DNA of 64,000 bases from Halopseudomonas salina (GTDB lineage Bacteria; Pseudomonadota; Gammaproteobacteria; Pseudomonadales; Pseudomonadaceae): NCBI RefSeq assembly GCF_008641105.1, contig NZ_VTTI01000002.1:367151-431150 (forward strand), given 5' to 3'. Under the pieces are notes generated by a model that was not told where the DNA came from, did no database searches, and saw nothing but the letters and a program-made list of their open reading frames with translations. A program made the position numbers and the translations under genes. How positions within the stretch are numbered: the first letter of the stretch is position 1; every line of letters starts with the position of its first letter. Below, piece after piece: positions 17,601 through 24,020 of this stretch.

Positions 17601-18198
17601 CTCGCGACTCTTCATCCATAGCATGGGCCAGGGCTTCGTATTCGTCCTTCTCTTTGGCGATCAGCTCATTGAGCTGCTGGCTCGAATCAAGGCCCATATT
17701 GGCTTGCTGCAGCTCGTATTTCAGCTTGCTAATTTCAGTCTGCAGGTTGCGCAACTGTTCGCTGGGATCAGCAGGCGGGATAAAGGGGCCGGGCTTGAAG
17801 TGCACACCGGTTTTGCCAAAGGTTTGATGAAACCAGATGGCCAGTTTGCGGGCGACTACCAGACCGCTGATGGCTTCCTTGTGCAGCGTCTTGAATTGGT
17901 GCGTGGCTTTGTTGCCCTCGATACGCAGGGTATGAAACAGCTCGCGCACCACCGGTTCCAGCTTGAGCTCACGGTTGATCTTGAACAGCAGATCGGCCTG
18001 GCTGGTTTGATCGTCGAACTCGATACCGGCCCGGGCAGCAAGGTGCTGGGCCAATGCCTCACCCAGCTGACGCAATTTGATCAGAGTGGTGTTGGGGTCG
18101 CCAGCAAAGGCCCGCTCGGCGGACTGGGCAATTTCGACAAAAAGCGGATCGTGTTCTGCCAGAAAACCAAAATTGCTGGTGGGTTCAGGCGATGTCAT
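14680..18198 (-). CDS. hsdR: Type I restriction endonuclease subunit HsdR
   Basis: I place the start at the ATG ending at 18198, behind a GGGAG site, which gives 1172 residues; the frame is open further upstream without a good ribosome-binding site. Order of domains: an N-terminal DUF4145-like region (residues about 15-110), a coiled coil (about 140-240), the nuclease core with 'PIAVVEAKKENTNV' (the E-x-K motif), then a superfamily 2 helicase motor with Walker A 'MATGTGKTHT', 'IIDEAHRGY' (DEAH) and 'GLTATPAKHT', and an EcoEI-type C-terminal domain. It translocates DNA and cuts unmodified DNA with HsdM and HsdS. It is separated from fic by 157 bases that hold the operator cluster, so it may have its own promoter. 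Confidence 0.94.
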   Translation of the reverse strand: MTSPEPTSNFGFLAEHDPLFVEIAQSAERAFAGDPNTTLIKLRQLGEALAQHLAARAGIEFDDQTSQADLLFKINRELKLEPVVRELFHTLRIEGNKATHQFKTLHKEAISGLVVARKLAIWFHQTFGKTGVHFKPGPFIPPADPSEQLRNLQTEISKLKYELQQANMGLDSSQQLNELIAKEKDEYEALAHAMDEESRALAQQAATHEQALNQQQQAYEARIKALQAELTSQDDKTQTAQRQTLSRNTQAATQHIVLDEALTRILIDQQLIEAGWQADSEALTYKSGARPEKGKNLAIAEWPTQYKGENGRADYLLFAGLTPIAVVEAKKENTNVAGKIGQAERYSKGLSVTAPLIGAWEQAGQTVAWPDDEDGHYKVPFVYSCNGRPFVKQLAEQSGTWFRDVRHPANTRRALPSFHSPEGLRDLLTRSKEAAQAQLQAEPFGYLKLRAYQQKAIVAVENTLAKEIRVALLAMATGTGKTHTIIGLMYRFLKTERFKRILFLVDRTALGQQAIDAFNEASLEQNQTLSQIYNVAELGDMAAEAATRIQVATVQAMVKRIFMNDNPPPVDQFDCIIIDEAHRGYTLDQEMTEGELATRDASQYLSSYRRVLDYFDAVKIGLTATPAKHTSEIFGKPVYIYTYREAVAEDWLIDHEPPIRYETLLTQNGITFAKGEKVSAINTQTGEVQSAELDDELNFEVDAFNRRVINENFNRVICQQLVQELDPFADEKTLIFCATDLHADMVKRLLDEAFKELYNGEYNQAAVAKITGQSDKVEQLIRQYKNERYPNIAITVDLLTTGIDVPKICHLVFMRRVKSRILYEQMIGRATRRCDEIGKTVFRIYDPVDIYAALSDVNTMKPLVKDPNISLEQLLEEITNPEQLERALSAPGDSAGESHADVVLSQLSQKVMRVLRKAEKKAETKPAVKHKLDELQDLWGVEPKTLHTHLRKLGPKQAAQFITQHNGLLHQLNEVNNLLGSDRQPVISEHPDEIRERTQSYGVHQKPEDYLDSFNRFIREQLNQNAALAVVVNKPRDLTREQLKEIKLLLDGAGYSEAKLQTAVRNQTNQDIAASIVGHIRRAALGEALVPFEQRVAQAMQRIYQSHKWLPAQRKWLERLAKQLVHEVIIDRDFVNSRFSEHGGAKQLDKILNSQLDSLLVELNKAIWPEVG

Positions 18199-18523
18199 CA
18201 GTAAGAAACTCCCTTTCAACCTGAAAGCTCGGCCGTTCCAGTTCGGACACGTTCTCTCCAAAATCCTTGTCAGCACGAATACGTTACCGAACAACACTCA
18301 GGTAGCCGGTTTGTTATGTGATCCACTTTGCATTATCTGAGGTCCGTTGTCTCTAGGGACAAACATAAGCGGCTTGATCCGGGCGCGGATCGAGCGCGAT
18401 CTAGTGACTAACAGACCTCGCCGTAAAAGCATTTCGATTTAGGCACTCATCCTAGCTGCCTGTTTCCGAATTATGGCTATTGGTCCATACTTCATATCAT
18501 TACGCATCAACACGGAGCCAAGG
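18199..18523. promoter_or_regulatory. Divergent intergenic region, hsdR and antitoxin promoters
   Basis: It holds the promoters of hsdR (minus strand) and the DUF433 gene (plus strand). A palindrome TTGTC-N6-GACAA lies at 18347-18362 and a short GATCCG/CGGATC hairpin near 18377-18392. No gene is visible. Which regulator uses the palindrome is unknown; the MerR-like antitoxin is a candidate. Confidence 0.4.
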
Positions 18524-19240
18524 ATGGCAATGATCAGTACCTTAATCATGAAAACCCCAGAACCTCTAAGCCCTTTGCTCGGCGTTGGTCTCTACAGCCT
18601 GCCCGAAGCTTCCAGTTACACCGGTATTCCGGCGGATCAGATCAACCGCTGGGTCTTCGGTTACCGTGCGGGCGGAAAAAGCCACGCTAGCCTATGGCAA
18701 CCTGCACTAGGAGAGCTCGAAGAGAAAACCCTGAGCTTTCATGACCTGCTTGAAATCCGTTTTGTGCATGCTTTCCGTCAATATGGCGTCAGTCTGCAGT
18801 CCATCCGAGCGGCTGCCGGTCATGCACGAGAGTGGTTTGACCAGCCCTACCCCTTTACCTGCAGGCGCTTCCAAACCGACGGTCAGAGTATTTTTGCCAC
18901 GGTCATGGAAGAGACCGGTGACGAAACTCTTATCGATCTCGTAAAGCGCCAATATGCCTTCAGGCAGGTTATCAGCGCCTCGCTTTACGCTGGCATCGAC
19001 TATGACAGCGATGGCGAGGCCCTGCGCTGGTATCCTCTCACACGGAGCAAGGCCGTGGTGCTTGACCCAGCGAGACACTTCGGCAAACCCATTCTTGCCA
19101 AGTCCGGTGTGGATACAGAAACCATCGCCGCCGCGTACCAGGCCGAAGACCAGAATATCCGCAGGGTCGCCCTGATTTACGATCTAACCCCTGCCGAAGT
19201 GGAGGCAGCCATCAGGTTTGAGCGCAAGGATGCCGCGTGA
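18524..19240 (+). CDS. DUF433 antitoxin-like protein with MerR-type N-terminal domain
   Basis: The product is 238 residues from ATG 18524, which has a GGAGCCAAGG ribosome-binding site; the frame is open 51 bases further up without one. The N-terminus ('YSLPEASSYTGIPADQINRWVFGY') is a MerR-like helix-turn-helix. The C-terminus ('AAAYQAEDQNIRRVALIYDLTPAEVEAAIRFE') is a DUF433 domain. This is the usual antitoxin partner of DUF5615 PIN-like toxins, and a truncated toxin overlaps its stop by a GTGA junction. It probably represses its own promoter. The antitoxin is intact although the toxin is not. Confidence 0.75.
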   Translation: MAMISTLIMKTPEPLSPLLGVGLYSLPEASSYTGIPADQINRWVFGYRAGGKSHASLWQPALGELEEKTLSFHDLLEIRFVHAFRQYGVSLQSIRAAAGHAREWFDQPYPFTCRRFQTDGQSIFATVMEETGDETLIDLVKRQYAFRQVISASLYAGIDYDSDGEALRWYPLTRSKAVVLDPARHFGKPILAKSGVDTETIAAAYQAEDQNIRRVALIYDLTPAEVEAAIRFERKDAA

Positions 19241-19344
19241 AATTTCTTCTCGATAACAACCTGCCACCACCTCTGGCCAGAGCATTGGAAGCGGCGCTAC
19301 TAGGAGAAGAGTTAACTATCTCGCATCGATTTACCTTGATGTAG
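19237..19344 (+). pseudogene. Truncated DUF5615 PIN-like toxin
   Basis: It starts with a GTG that overlaps the antitoxin stop. 'VKFLLDNNLPPPLARALEAAL' is the N-terminus of DUF5615 PIN-like ribonucleases, with the first catalytic Asp in 'LLDNNLPP'. Similarity is lost after about 27 residues and a stop follows at residue 36; a full toxin has about 110-130 residues. The toxin is therefore dead by deletion. Confidence 0.7.
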
Positions 19345-19408
19345 CTTTAATGGCTACAGTTGTAGCTTAAAAGGCAATACATCAAAACCGTCATTACTTC
19401 TTGCTGGT

Positions 19409-20350
19409 CTAACGGTGAACATGCGCACCGTCCGAGCCGCACCCAACACCAACCACACACCCCAACCGAATCTCCGCATCCTCCGGCTGCAAGGTGCTGT
19501 GCTCAATGCCGAAGCGCTCCCGCAGCACAGTCTGCATTTGCGGTAATACCCTGTGCCACTGGGTCATGGCATCCAGGTCCACATGGGCGGCCATGGCATG
19601 GCTGGTGGAGGACAGGCTCCAGATGTGCAGATCGTGAACGGCGCGCACCCCTTCTATCTCTGACAGAGCCTGGCTGACGTCGCCTGGCTCTATCCCCTGT
19701 GGTACGCCTTCCATCAGCACCCGGGTGACTGCGCCCAGCAGCCTGACAGCAGACACCAGGATAAGCACACACACGAACACCGACAGAATCGGGTCCATGA
19801 TGGCTGGGCCGCCAAAGTAGATGATCGCCCCTGCAGCTACCGCAGCCACTGAGCCGAGCAGATCGCCCATCACGTGGAGCAGCGCGCCACGTACGTTCAT
19901 GGTTTGCTCACCGCGCATCAGTACCCAGGCGACGATGATATTGACCAACAACCCCAGCCCGCCGATCAGCAATACCGTGCCCCCGTCTACCTCCGGGGTA
20001 TCGAGCATCCTGAGGATAGCTTCGTAGGCGATATACACGATCACCAGAAACATGAAAATCACGTTGAACAGCGCGCCCAGCACCTCCGCACGTTGCAGCC
20101 CGAACGAATGCCTGCGTGAGGCGGGCTTGTTGGCGAGCCAGGCGGAAAAGGCACCAACGGCAAGTGAAAGCGAGTCAGTGAGCATGTGCCCGGCATCAGA
20201 CAACAATGCCAGCGAGTTGGCCATCAGCCCTGCAAAAACCTCGACGATGGCGAAAGCTGTAGTAAACACCAGGGCAAAAAGCAACGTTTTGCCGGTGCCG
20301 TGGTTATGGTTGTGATGGGCATGACCGTGATCGTGGCTGTGTTCGCTCAT
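19409..20350 (-). CDS. czcD: Cation diffusion facilitator (zinc/cadmium/cobalt efflux), CzcD-like
   Basis: The product is 313 residues. The His-rich N-terminus ('HSHDHGHAHHNHNHG') is followed by six membrane segments. The metal site motif 'LLSDAGHMLTDSLSL' (HxxxD) is in segment 2 and 'HVMGDLLGSV' (HxxxD) in segment 5. A cytosolic C-terminal domain ('VHDLHIWSLSSTSHAMAAHV') follows. CDF proteins export Zn2+ and related ions in exchange for protons. Its ATG overlaps the stop of the upstream cation transporter gene, and both lie behind a MerR-type metal promoter, so the pair is a metal-resistance operon. Confidence 0.92.
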   Translation of the reverse strand: MSEHSHDHGHAHHNHNHGTGKTLLFALVFTTAFAIVEVFAGLMANSLALLSDAGHMLTDSLSLAVGAFSAWLANKPASRRHSFGLQRAEVLGALFNVIFMFLVIVYIAYEAILRMLDTPEVDGGTVLLIGGLGLLVNIIVAWVLMRGEQTMNVRGALLHVMGDLLGSVAAVAAGAIIYFGGPAIMDPILSVFVCVLILVSAVRLLGAVTRVLMEGVPQGIEPGDVSQALSEIEGVRAVHDLHIWSLSSTSHAMAAHVDLDAMTQWHRVLPQMQTVLRERFGIEHSTLQPEDAEIRLGCVVGVGCGSDGAHVHR

Positions 20351-21240
20351 GATTTCAGCGCCAATATACGGCGCGCTCCGTTGAGTACAATAAGGCCTAC
20401 GACTGTACCGATCACCAGGTCAGGCAGATTGGAGCCGCTCCAGAGCACCAGCACTCCGGCGGTGATCACGCCCAGGTTGATCAAGACGTCGTTGGCCGAG
20501 AATATCCAGCTGGCTTTCATATGCACACCGCCGTGGCGATGCTTGTGAATCAACAGCAGGCAGATGCTGTTGGCGATCAGGGCGACAAAGGCAACGGCGA
20601 TCATCGCGCTGGATTGCGGGTCGCTGCCAAACAGGAATCGACGCCCTACGTCAAGCAACACGCCCAGGGCCAGGACCAACTGCAATACACCGGCAAAGCG
20701 CGCCGCATTCATCTGATACCTGGCAGCACGCCCTACCGCATAAAGCGCGAGACCATAAACCGCGGCGTCGGCAAACATATCCAGGGAGTCGGCAATCAGA
20801 CCGGCAGACTGGGCGATGAGCCCTGCAGTCATTTCAACAACGAACATGACAGCGTTGATGCCCAGCAACCAGCGCAAGGTACGTGACTCTGCAACCTCGG
20901 TGAGTGCAGAGCCTTCCGCTTGCTGCACCTGATCGGCGTTGGCAGGCTGAGTCTGCAGGAGCTGAGCCCCGAGGTTCAGGGTCGCCAGTTTGGCGGAGAT
21001 CGGATCTACCGGACCATCATGCAGTACGGTCAGTTGGCGATCGGCCAGATCAAACAACAACGCCTGAACCGTATCGGAGCCGTTAAGTGCCAGCCGAATA
21101 AGGCGCTCCTCTGATGGGCAATCCATTTTGGGGATCTTGAACAAGCTTGCCCACTGGGCAGAACCTGCGTGCACGGTATTTACCTGGGCAACAGACTCAC
21201 TCGAACAGCAGCAGGGGCTGGCAACACTGTCGTCCTTCAC
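20347..21240 (-). CDS. Cation transporter with N-terminal HMA-like domain and CDF membrane part
   Basis: The product is 297 residues. The N-terminus has a Cys cluster ('SPCCCSSES') and an HMA-like metal-binding region with 'FKIPKMDCPSEERLIRLAL' (CPSEE instead of the usual CxxC). A CDF-type membrane domain follows ('GLIADSLDMFADAAVYGLALYAVG', with D-x3-D pairs in segment 2, and 'SANDVLINLGVITAG' in segment 5). Proteins of this type often occur with CzcD or CadA in Pseudomonas metal resistance loci. It is coupled to the next gene by an ATGA overlap. Exact metal unknown; zinc, cadmium or lead are the likely candidates from the promoter. Confidence 0.8.
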   Translation of the reverse strand: MKDDSVASPCCCSSESVAQVNTVHAGSAQWASLFKIPKMDCPSEERLIRLALNGSDTVQALLFDLADRQLTVLHDGPVDPISAKLATLNLGAQLLQTQPANADQVQQAEGSALTEVAESRTLRWLLGINAVMFVVEMTAGLIAQSAGLIADSLDMFADAAVYGLALYAVGRAARYQMNAARFAGVLQLVLALGVLLDVGRRFLFGSDPQSSAMIAVAFVALIANSICLLLIHKHRHGGVHMKASWIFSANDVLINLGVITAGVLVLWSGSNLPDLVIGTVVGLIVLNGARRILALKS

Positions 21241-21274
21241 TCACTTGCGTCCTTTTCCCGGATTCGATTGCGCC

Positions 21275-21305
21275 ATTAAAAACCATATAGCTACTGGAGG
21301 GTCAA
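21275..21305 (-). promoter_or_regulatory. MerR-family metal-responsive promoter/operator
   Basis: On the minus strand the sequence reads TTGACC, a 19-base spacer containing the imperfect dyad CCCTCCAGTAGCTATATGG, then TTTAAT. An over-long 19-bp spacer with a central dyad is the hallmark of promoters activated by MerR-family regulators such as CadR, PbrR and ZntR. It lies 35 bases upstream of the two-gene cation efflux operon. No merR-type gene is adjacent, so the regulator must be encoded elsewhere. Confidence 0.8.
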
Positions 21306-21324
21306 GCGGTGCATATCGGGCTGT

Positions 21325-21816
21325 TCAACCGCGCAGGGTCAGATACAGCCGCAAGTCGAGTTCCAACTGATGGTAGTCGGGCTCCATGTGCTGGCAGAGT
21401 TGGTAAAAGGCCTTGTTGTGATCCTTTTCGCGCAAATGCGCCAACTCATGCACCACGACCATGCGCAGCAGCGGTTCCGGGAGGGATTTGAGGAGTGCCG
21501 AGACCTTGATCTCGTTCTTGCGCTTGAGCTTGCTGCCCTGCACCCGACTGACAAACTGATGTTGACCCAGGGCGTTGTCGATGACGTGCATGCGCGTATC
21601 GAAGAAGACCTTGCTGACCGGTCCGCTGCTACGCATATGTTGCTGTTTGAGGCGCTGGGTATAGTCATAGAGAGCAGCATCGGTCTGAACGCTGTGCCCA
21701 CTTTCCGGCGGGTAACGCTGCTCAAGCCAGGTGCCCAGCTGATTATTGTCGATCAGCCGCTGCACCTGCTGCCTGACATCCGGACTGTACCCGTTGAGGT
21801 ACTTGAGCGCTGTCAC
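21325..21816 (-). CDS. YgjP-like zinc metallopeptidase (M48/DUF45 family)
   Basis: The product is 163 residues starting at a GTG that overlaps the upstream stop (GTGA). The catalytic helix 'VVVHELAHLREKDHNKAFYQL' has HELAH plus a second His eight residues later, as in YgjP/WLM-type metalloproteases. The fold is compact and cytosolic with no signal sequence. It is shorter than typical YgjP (about 170-240 residues) at the N-terminus. Its cellular substrate is not known. It is translationally coupled to the PH-domain gene. Confidence 0.8.
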   Translation of the reverse strand: MTALKYLNGYSPDVRQQVQRLIDNNQLGTWLEQRYPPESGHSVQTDAALYDYTQRLKQQHMRSSGPVSKVFFDTRMHVIDNALGQHQFVSRVQGSKLKRKNEIKVSALLKSLPEPLLRMVVVHELAHLREKDHNKAFYQLCQHMEPDYHQLELDLRLYLTLRG

Positions 21817-22223
21817 CCTACTGGATTGCTCACGCTTTCAATCTGGCGCTTGACCGTCATCGGATCATCAATCGCTTTGAAGATCACATCGCTGATACCG
21901 CGACCGGTGATTTTGACGGTGCCGTAACCAAACATGCGTCCGCCAATACCCTGGTCGATCTCGACCGTTTCGATTGACTGCAGCTTCATTTCATCGGTTT
22001 TGCGACTGATGATGCCGCGCTTGAGAATGACGCGCTTGTTGGTCACGCCCTGCTCCATGTGCTTGAGTTTGAGGTACTCATAGAGCGCTAACAGCAAGGT
22101 GATACCCAGAGTCGGTATGGCCAGTACGATCCAGAGGATCATTGGCAAACGGGCGAACCAATGCAAAGGGAAAAGTGCTTCGACTTTCTCTCCCGCTGAC
22201 AGGGATTCTTCGATATAGGTCAT
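21813..22223 (-). CDS. PH-domain membrane protein (YdbS/bPH2-like)
   Basis: The product is 136 residues from ATG 22223 with a GGAG site 8 bases upstream. One long hydrophobic region (about residues 23-50, probably a hairpin of two segments) is followed by a bacterial PH-like domain, 'GVTNKRVILKRGIISRKTDEMKLQSIETVEIDQGIGGRMFGYGTVKITGRG'. This is the signature of YdbS/YdbT-type proteins. The family is common and of unclear role, possibly membrane stress. It is coupled to the metallopeptidase gene behind it. Confidence 0.85.
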   Translation of the reverse strand: MTYIEESLSAGEKVEALFPLHWFARLPMILWIVLAIPTLGITLLLALYEYLKLKHMEQGVTNKRVILKRGIISRKTDEMKLQSIETVEIDQGIGGRMFGYGTVKITGRGISDVIFKAIDDPMTVKRQIESVSNPVG

Positions 22224-22375
22224 GTAAAGGGCTCCGTAGGCGCATTGATTCTGGGTCAGGGGGCGAGTTTACACCAGATTCGTCGCGCCCCACTCCCGGA
22301 CTACGTCTTCACACGCATTGATCGAATAAATGTGACTAGAAGTAAACAGGGTTATCACACATAGGGAGTCGGATC

Positions 22376-22537
22376 ATGGGTACATTTAGAAGCTACCGCG
22401 CGCCTGGCCCAAGCCCAGGGCGCAAGCGTATTGATAACCAACGAATGATCGCCACGGCGCTGGATAAATCCGAGCGACTGGACTGCGTTTTTCTGAATGC
22501 GGGCATTGCGCTCAGTGATGAATTCATTGATAAATAA
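22376..22537 (+). pseudogene. Remnant of a short-chain dehydrogenase/reductase
   Basis: Two small pieces of an SDR are visible in different frames: 'EATARLAQAQGASVLITN' (about 22389-22442, the end of the nucleotide-binding region) and 'KSERLDCVFLNAGIALSDEF' (about 22466-22525, containing the conserved NAG). A 53-codon reading frame from ATG 22376 to the stop at 22537 covers both regions, but its first half is out of frame with the SDR homology. Most of the gene is missing. The rest of the 22224-22560 gap shows nothing else. Confidence 0.65.
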
Positions 22538-22560
22538 CCAGCCCCCACCGGAGTCTTGCC

Positions 22561-23904
22561 ATGATGCGCCTACCCGTTGTGCTTGTATTTTTTGTTGCCC
22601 TGCTGGGCCCTGTAAGTAGCCAGGCAGCCCCGCCCGTAGCCCGAGACATGCTGCTGCGGAACGTCTATGTGTTTGATGGCACATCCGCCGAACGCAGCAG
22701 CGCGCCGATGCATGTACTGGTGCGCAACGGTAGAATCGACAATATCAGCAGTACCCCCATCGAATCCGCAGCGAATGATGGCCTCGTGGTCTTTGATGGC
22801 GGGGGCCGTACGCTCATGCCGGGCCTGATTGATGCCCACTGGCATTCAGCCCTGGTCAGCCCATCCTCGATCGGCGCAATGACTGCGGATATCGCCTACA
22901 TCCATCTCCTCGCCGGTCGGGTGGCAGATGCCACTCTGATGCGTGGATTTACCAGCGTAAGGGACATGGGTGGGCCGTCCTTTGGCTTGCGCCGCGCCAT
23001 TGAAGAAGGGCTGGTAACGGGACCGCGCATTTTCCCCTCTGGGGCCATGGTTTCCCAGACCGGCGGCCATGGTGACTTCCGGCTACCCCACGAAGTACCC
23101 CAGGCGCAAAACGCTCCCTTGAATTACGCCGATCGCGTTGGCGTTACGGCGATTGCCGACGGGTCCGATGCGGTACTGAAGCGGGTGAGAGAACAATTGA
23201 TGCTGGGCGCCACGCAGATCAAGCTGATGGCCGGTGGCGGCGTTTCTTCAATGTACGACCCGCTGGATGTGACCCAATACACTGCGGATGAATTGAAGGC
23301 AGCGGTCGATGCTGCAGAAAACTGGGGCACCTATGTCGCCGTGCACGCCTATACCTCCCGTGCAGTCACCATGGCGCTGGAAGCGGGCGCGCGCAGTATT
23401 GAGCATGGGCAACTGGTAGACGAGGACACCGTGCGGCTGATGGCAAAAAAAGATGCCTGGTGGAGTCTGCAACCCTTCATCGACAACGAGCTGTCCAACC
23501 CGAAAACAGGTGCGGCGCGCCTCAAGCAACAAATGGTGCAACAGGGCACCGATCGCGCCTTTGAATTGGCGCGCAAGCACAAGATCAAGGTCGCCTTTGG
23601 CACCGATATGCTGGGCACCGGCAATCTGGGTGAAAGCCAGAACGCGCTTTTGGTGTCCATGCAACGCTGGTATACCCCTGGCGAGGTTCTGCAAATTGCC
23701 ACCGGTAACAATGGCGCGCTAATGAGCCTGGCCGGTCCACGTTATCCGCTGCCCGCGCCGCTGGGCGTCGTCAAGGTCGGCGCTATTGCCGACCTTTTGC
23801 TGGTAGAGGGTGACCCGACCGCAGATCTCGCGCTGATCGCTGACCCCGAGCAGAATTTTCGGATGATCATCAAGCAGGGAGTGATCTATAAAAATACACT
23901 TTAG
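22561..23904 (+). CDS. Secreted metal-dependent amidohydrolase
   Basis: The product is 447 residues with a signal peptide (hydrophobic residues 3-20, 'SSQAAPP' cleavage region). The amidohydrolase barrel has the metal motif 'MPGLIDAHWH' (H93, H95), a 'KLMAGGGVSS' strand, 'VAVHAYTSRA' and 'SIEHGQLV' (metal His residues), and 'KVAFGTDMLG' (catalytic Asp). The C-terminal 'KVGAIADLLLVEGDPTADL' is typical of the imidazolonepropionase-like / Xaa-Pro dipeptidase-like group. These exported members hydrolyse cyclic amides or dipeptides; the substrate here is unknown. It follows a GGAG ribosome-binding site. A promoter serving the downstream sulfatases is probably separate. Confidence 0.85.
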   Translation: MMRLPVVLVFFVALLGPVSSQAAPPVARDMLLRNVYVFDGTSAERSSAPMHVLVRNGRIDNISSTPIESAANDGLVVFDGGGRTLMPGLIDAHWHSALVSPSSIGAMTADIAYIHLLAGRVADATLMRGFTSVRDMGGPSFGLRRAIEEGLVTGPRIFPSGAMVSQTGGHGDFRLPHEVPQAQNAPLNYADRVGVTAIADGSDAVLKRVREQLMLGATQIKLMAGGGVSSMYDPLDVTQYTADELKAAVDAAENWGTYVAVHAYTSRAVTMALEAGARSIEHGQLVDEDTVRLMAKKDAWWSLQPFIDNELSNPKTGAARLKQQMVQQGTDRAFELARKHKIKVAFGTDMLGTGNLGESQNALLVSMQRWYTPGEVLQIATGNNGALMSLAGPRYPLPAPLGVVKVGAIADLLLVEGDPTADLALIADPEQNFRMIIKQGVIYKNTL

Positions 23905-24020
23905 GGCAAGAGCATGGCTCCTGAAACGCGATCAGGGGCCTCTGAAGCGAATCAAGTGCATACATGTTCATGGCACCGGGCTAGTATTGGACACACACCC
24001 ACCAGCAGAGCAATTCTCAC

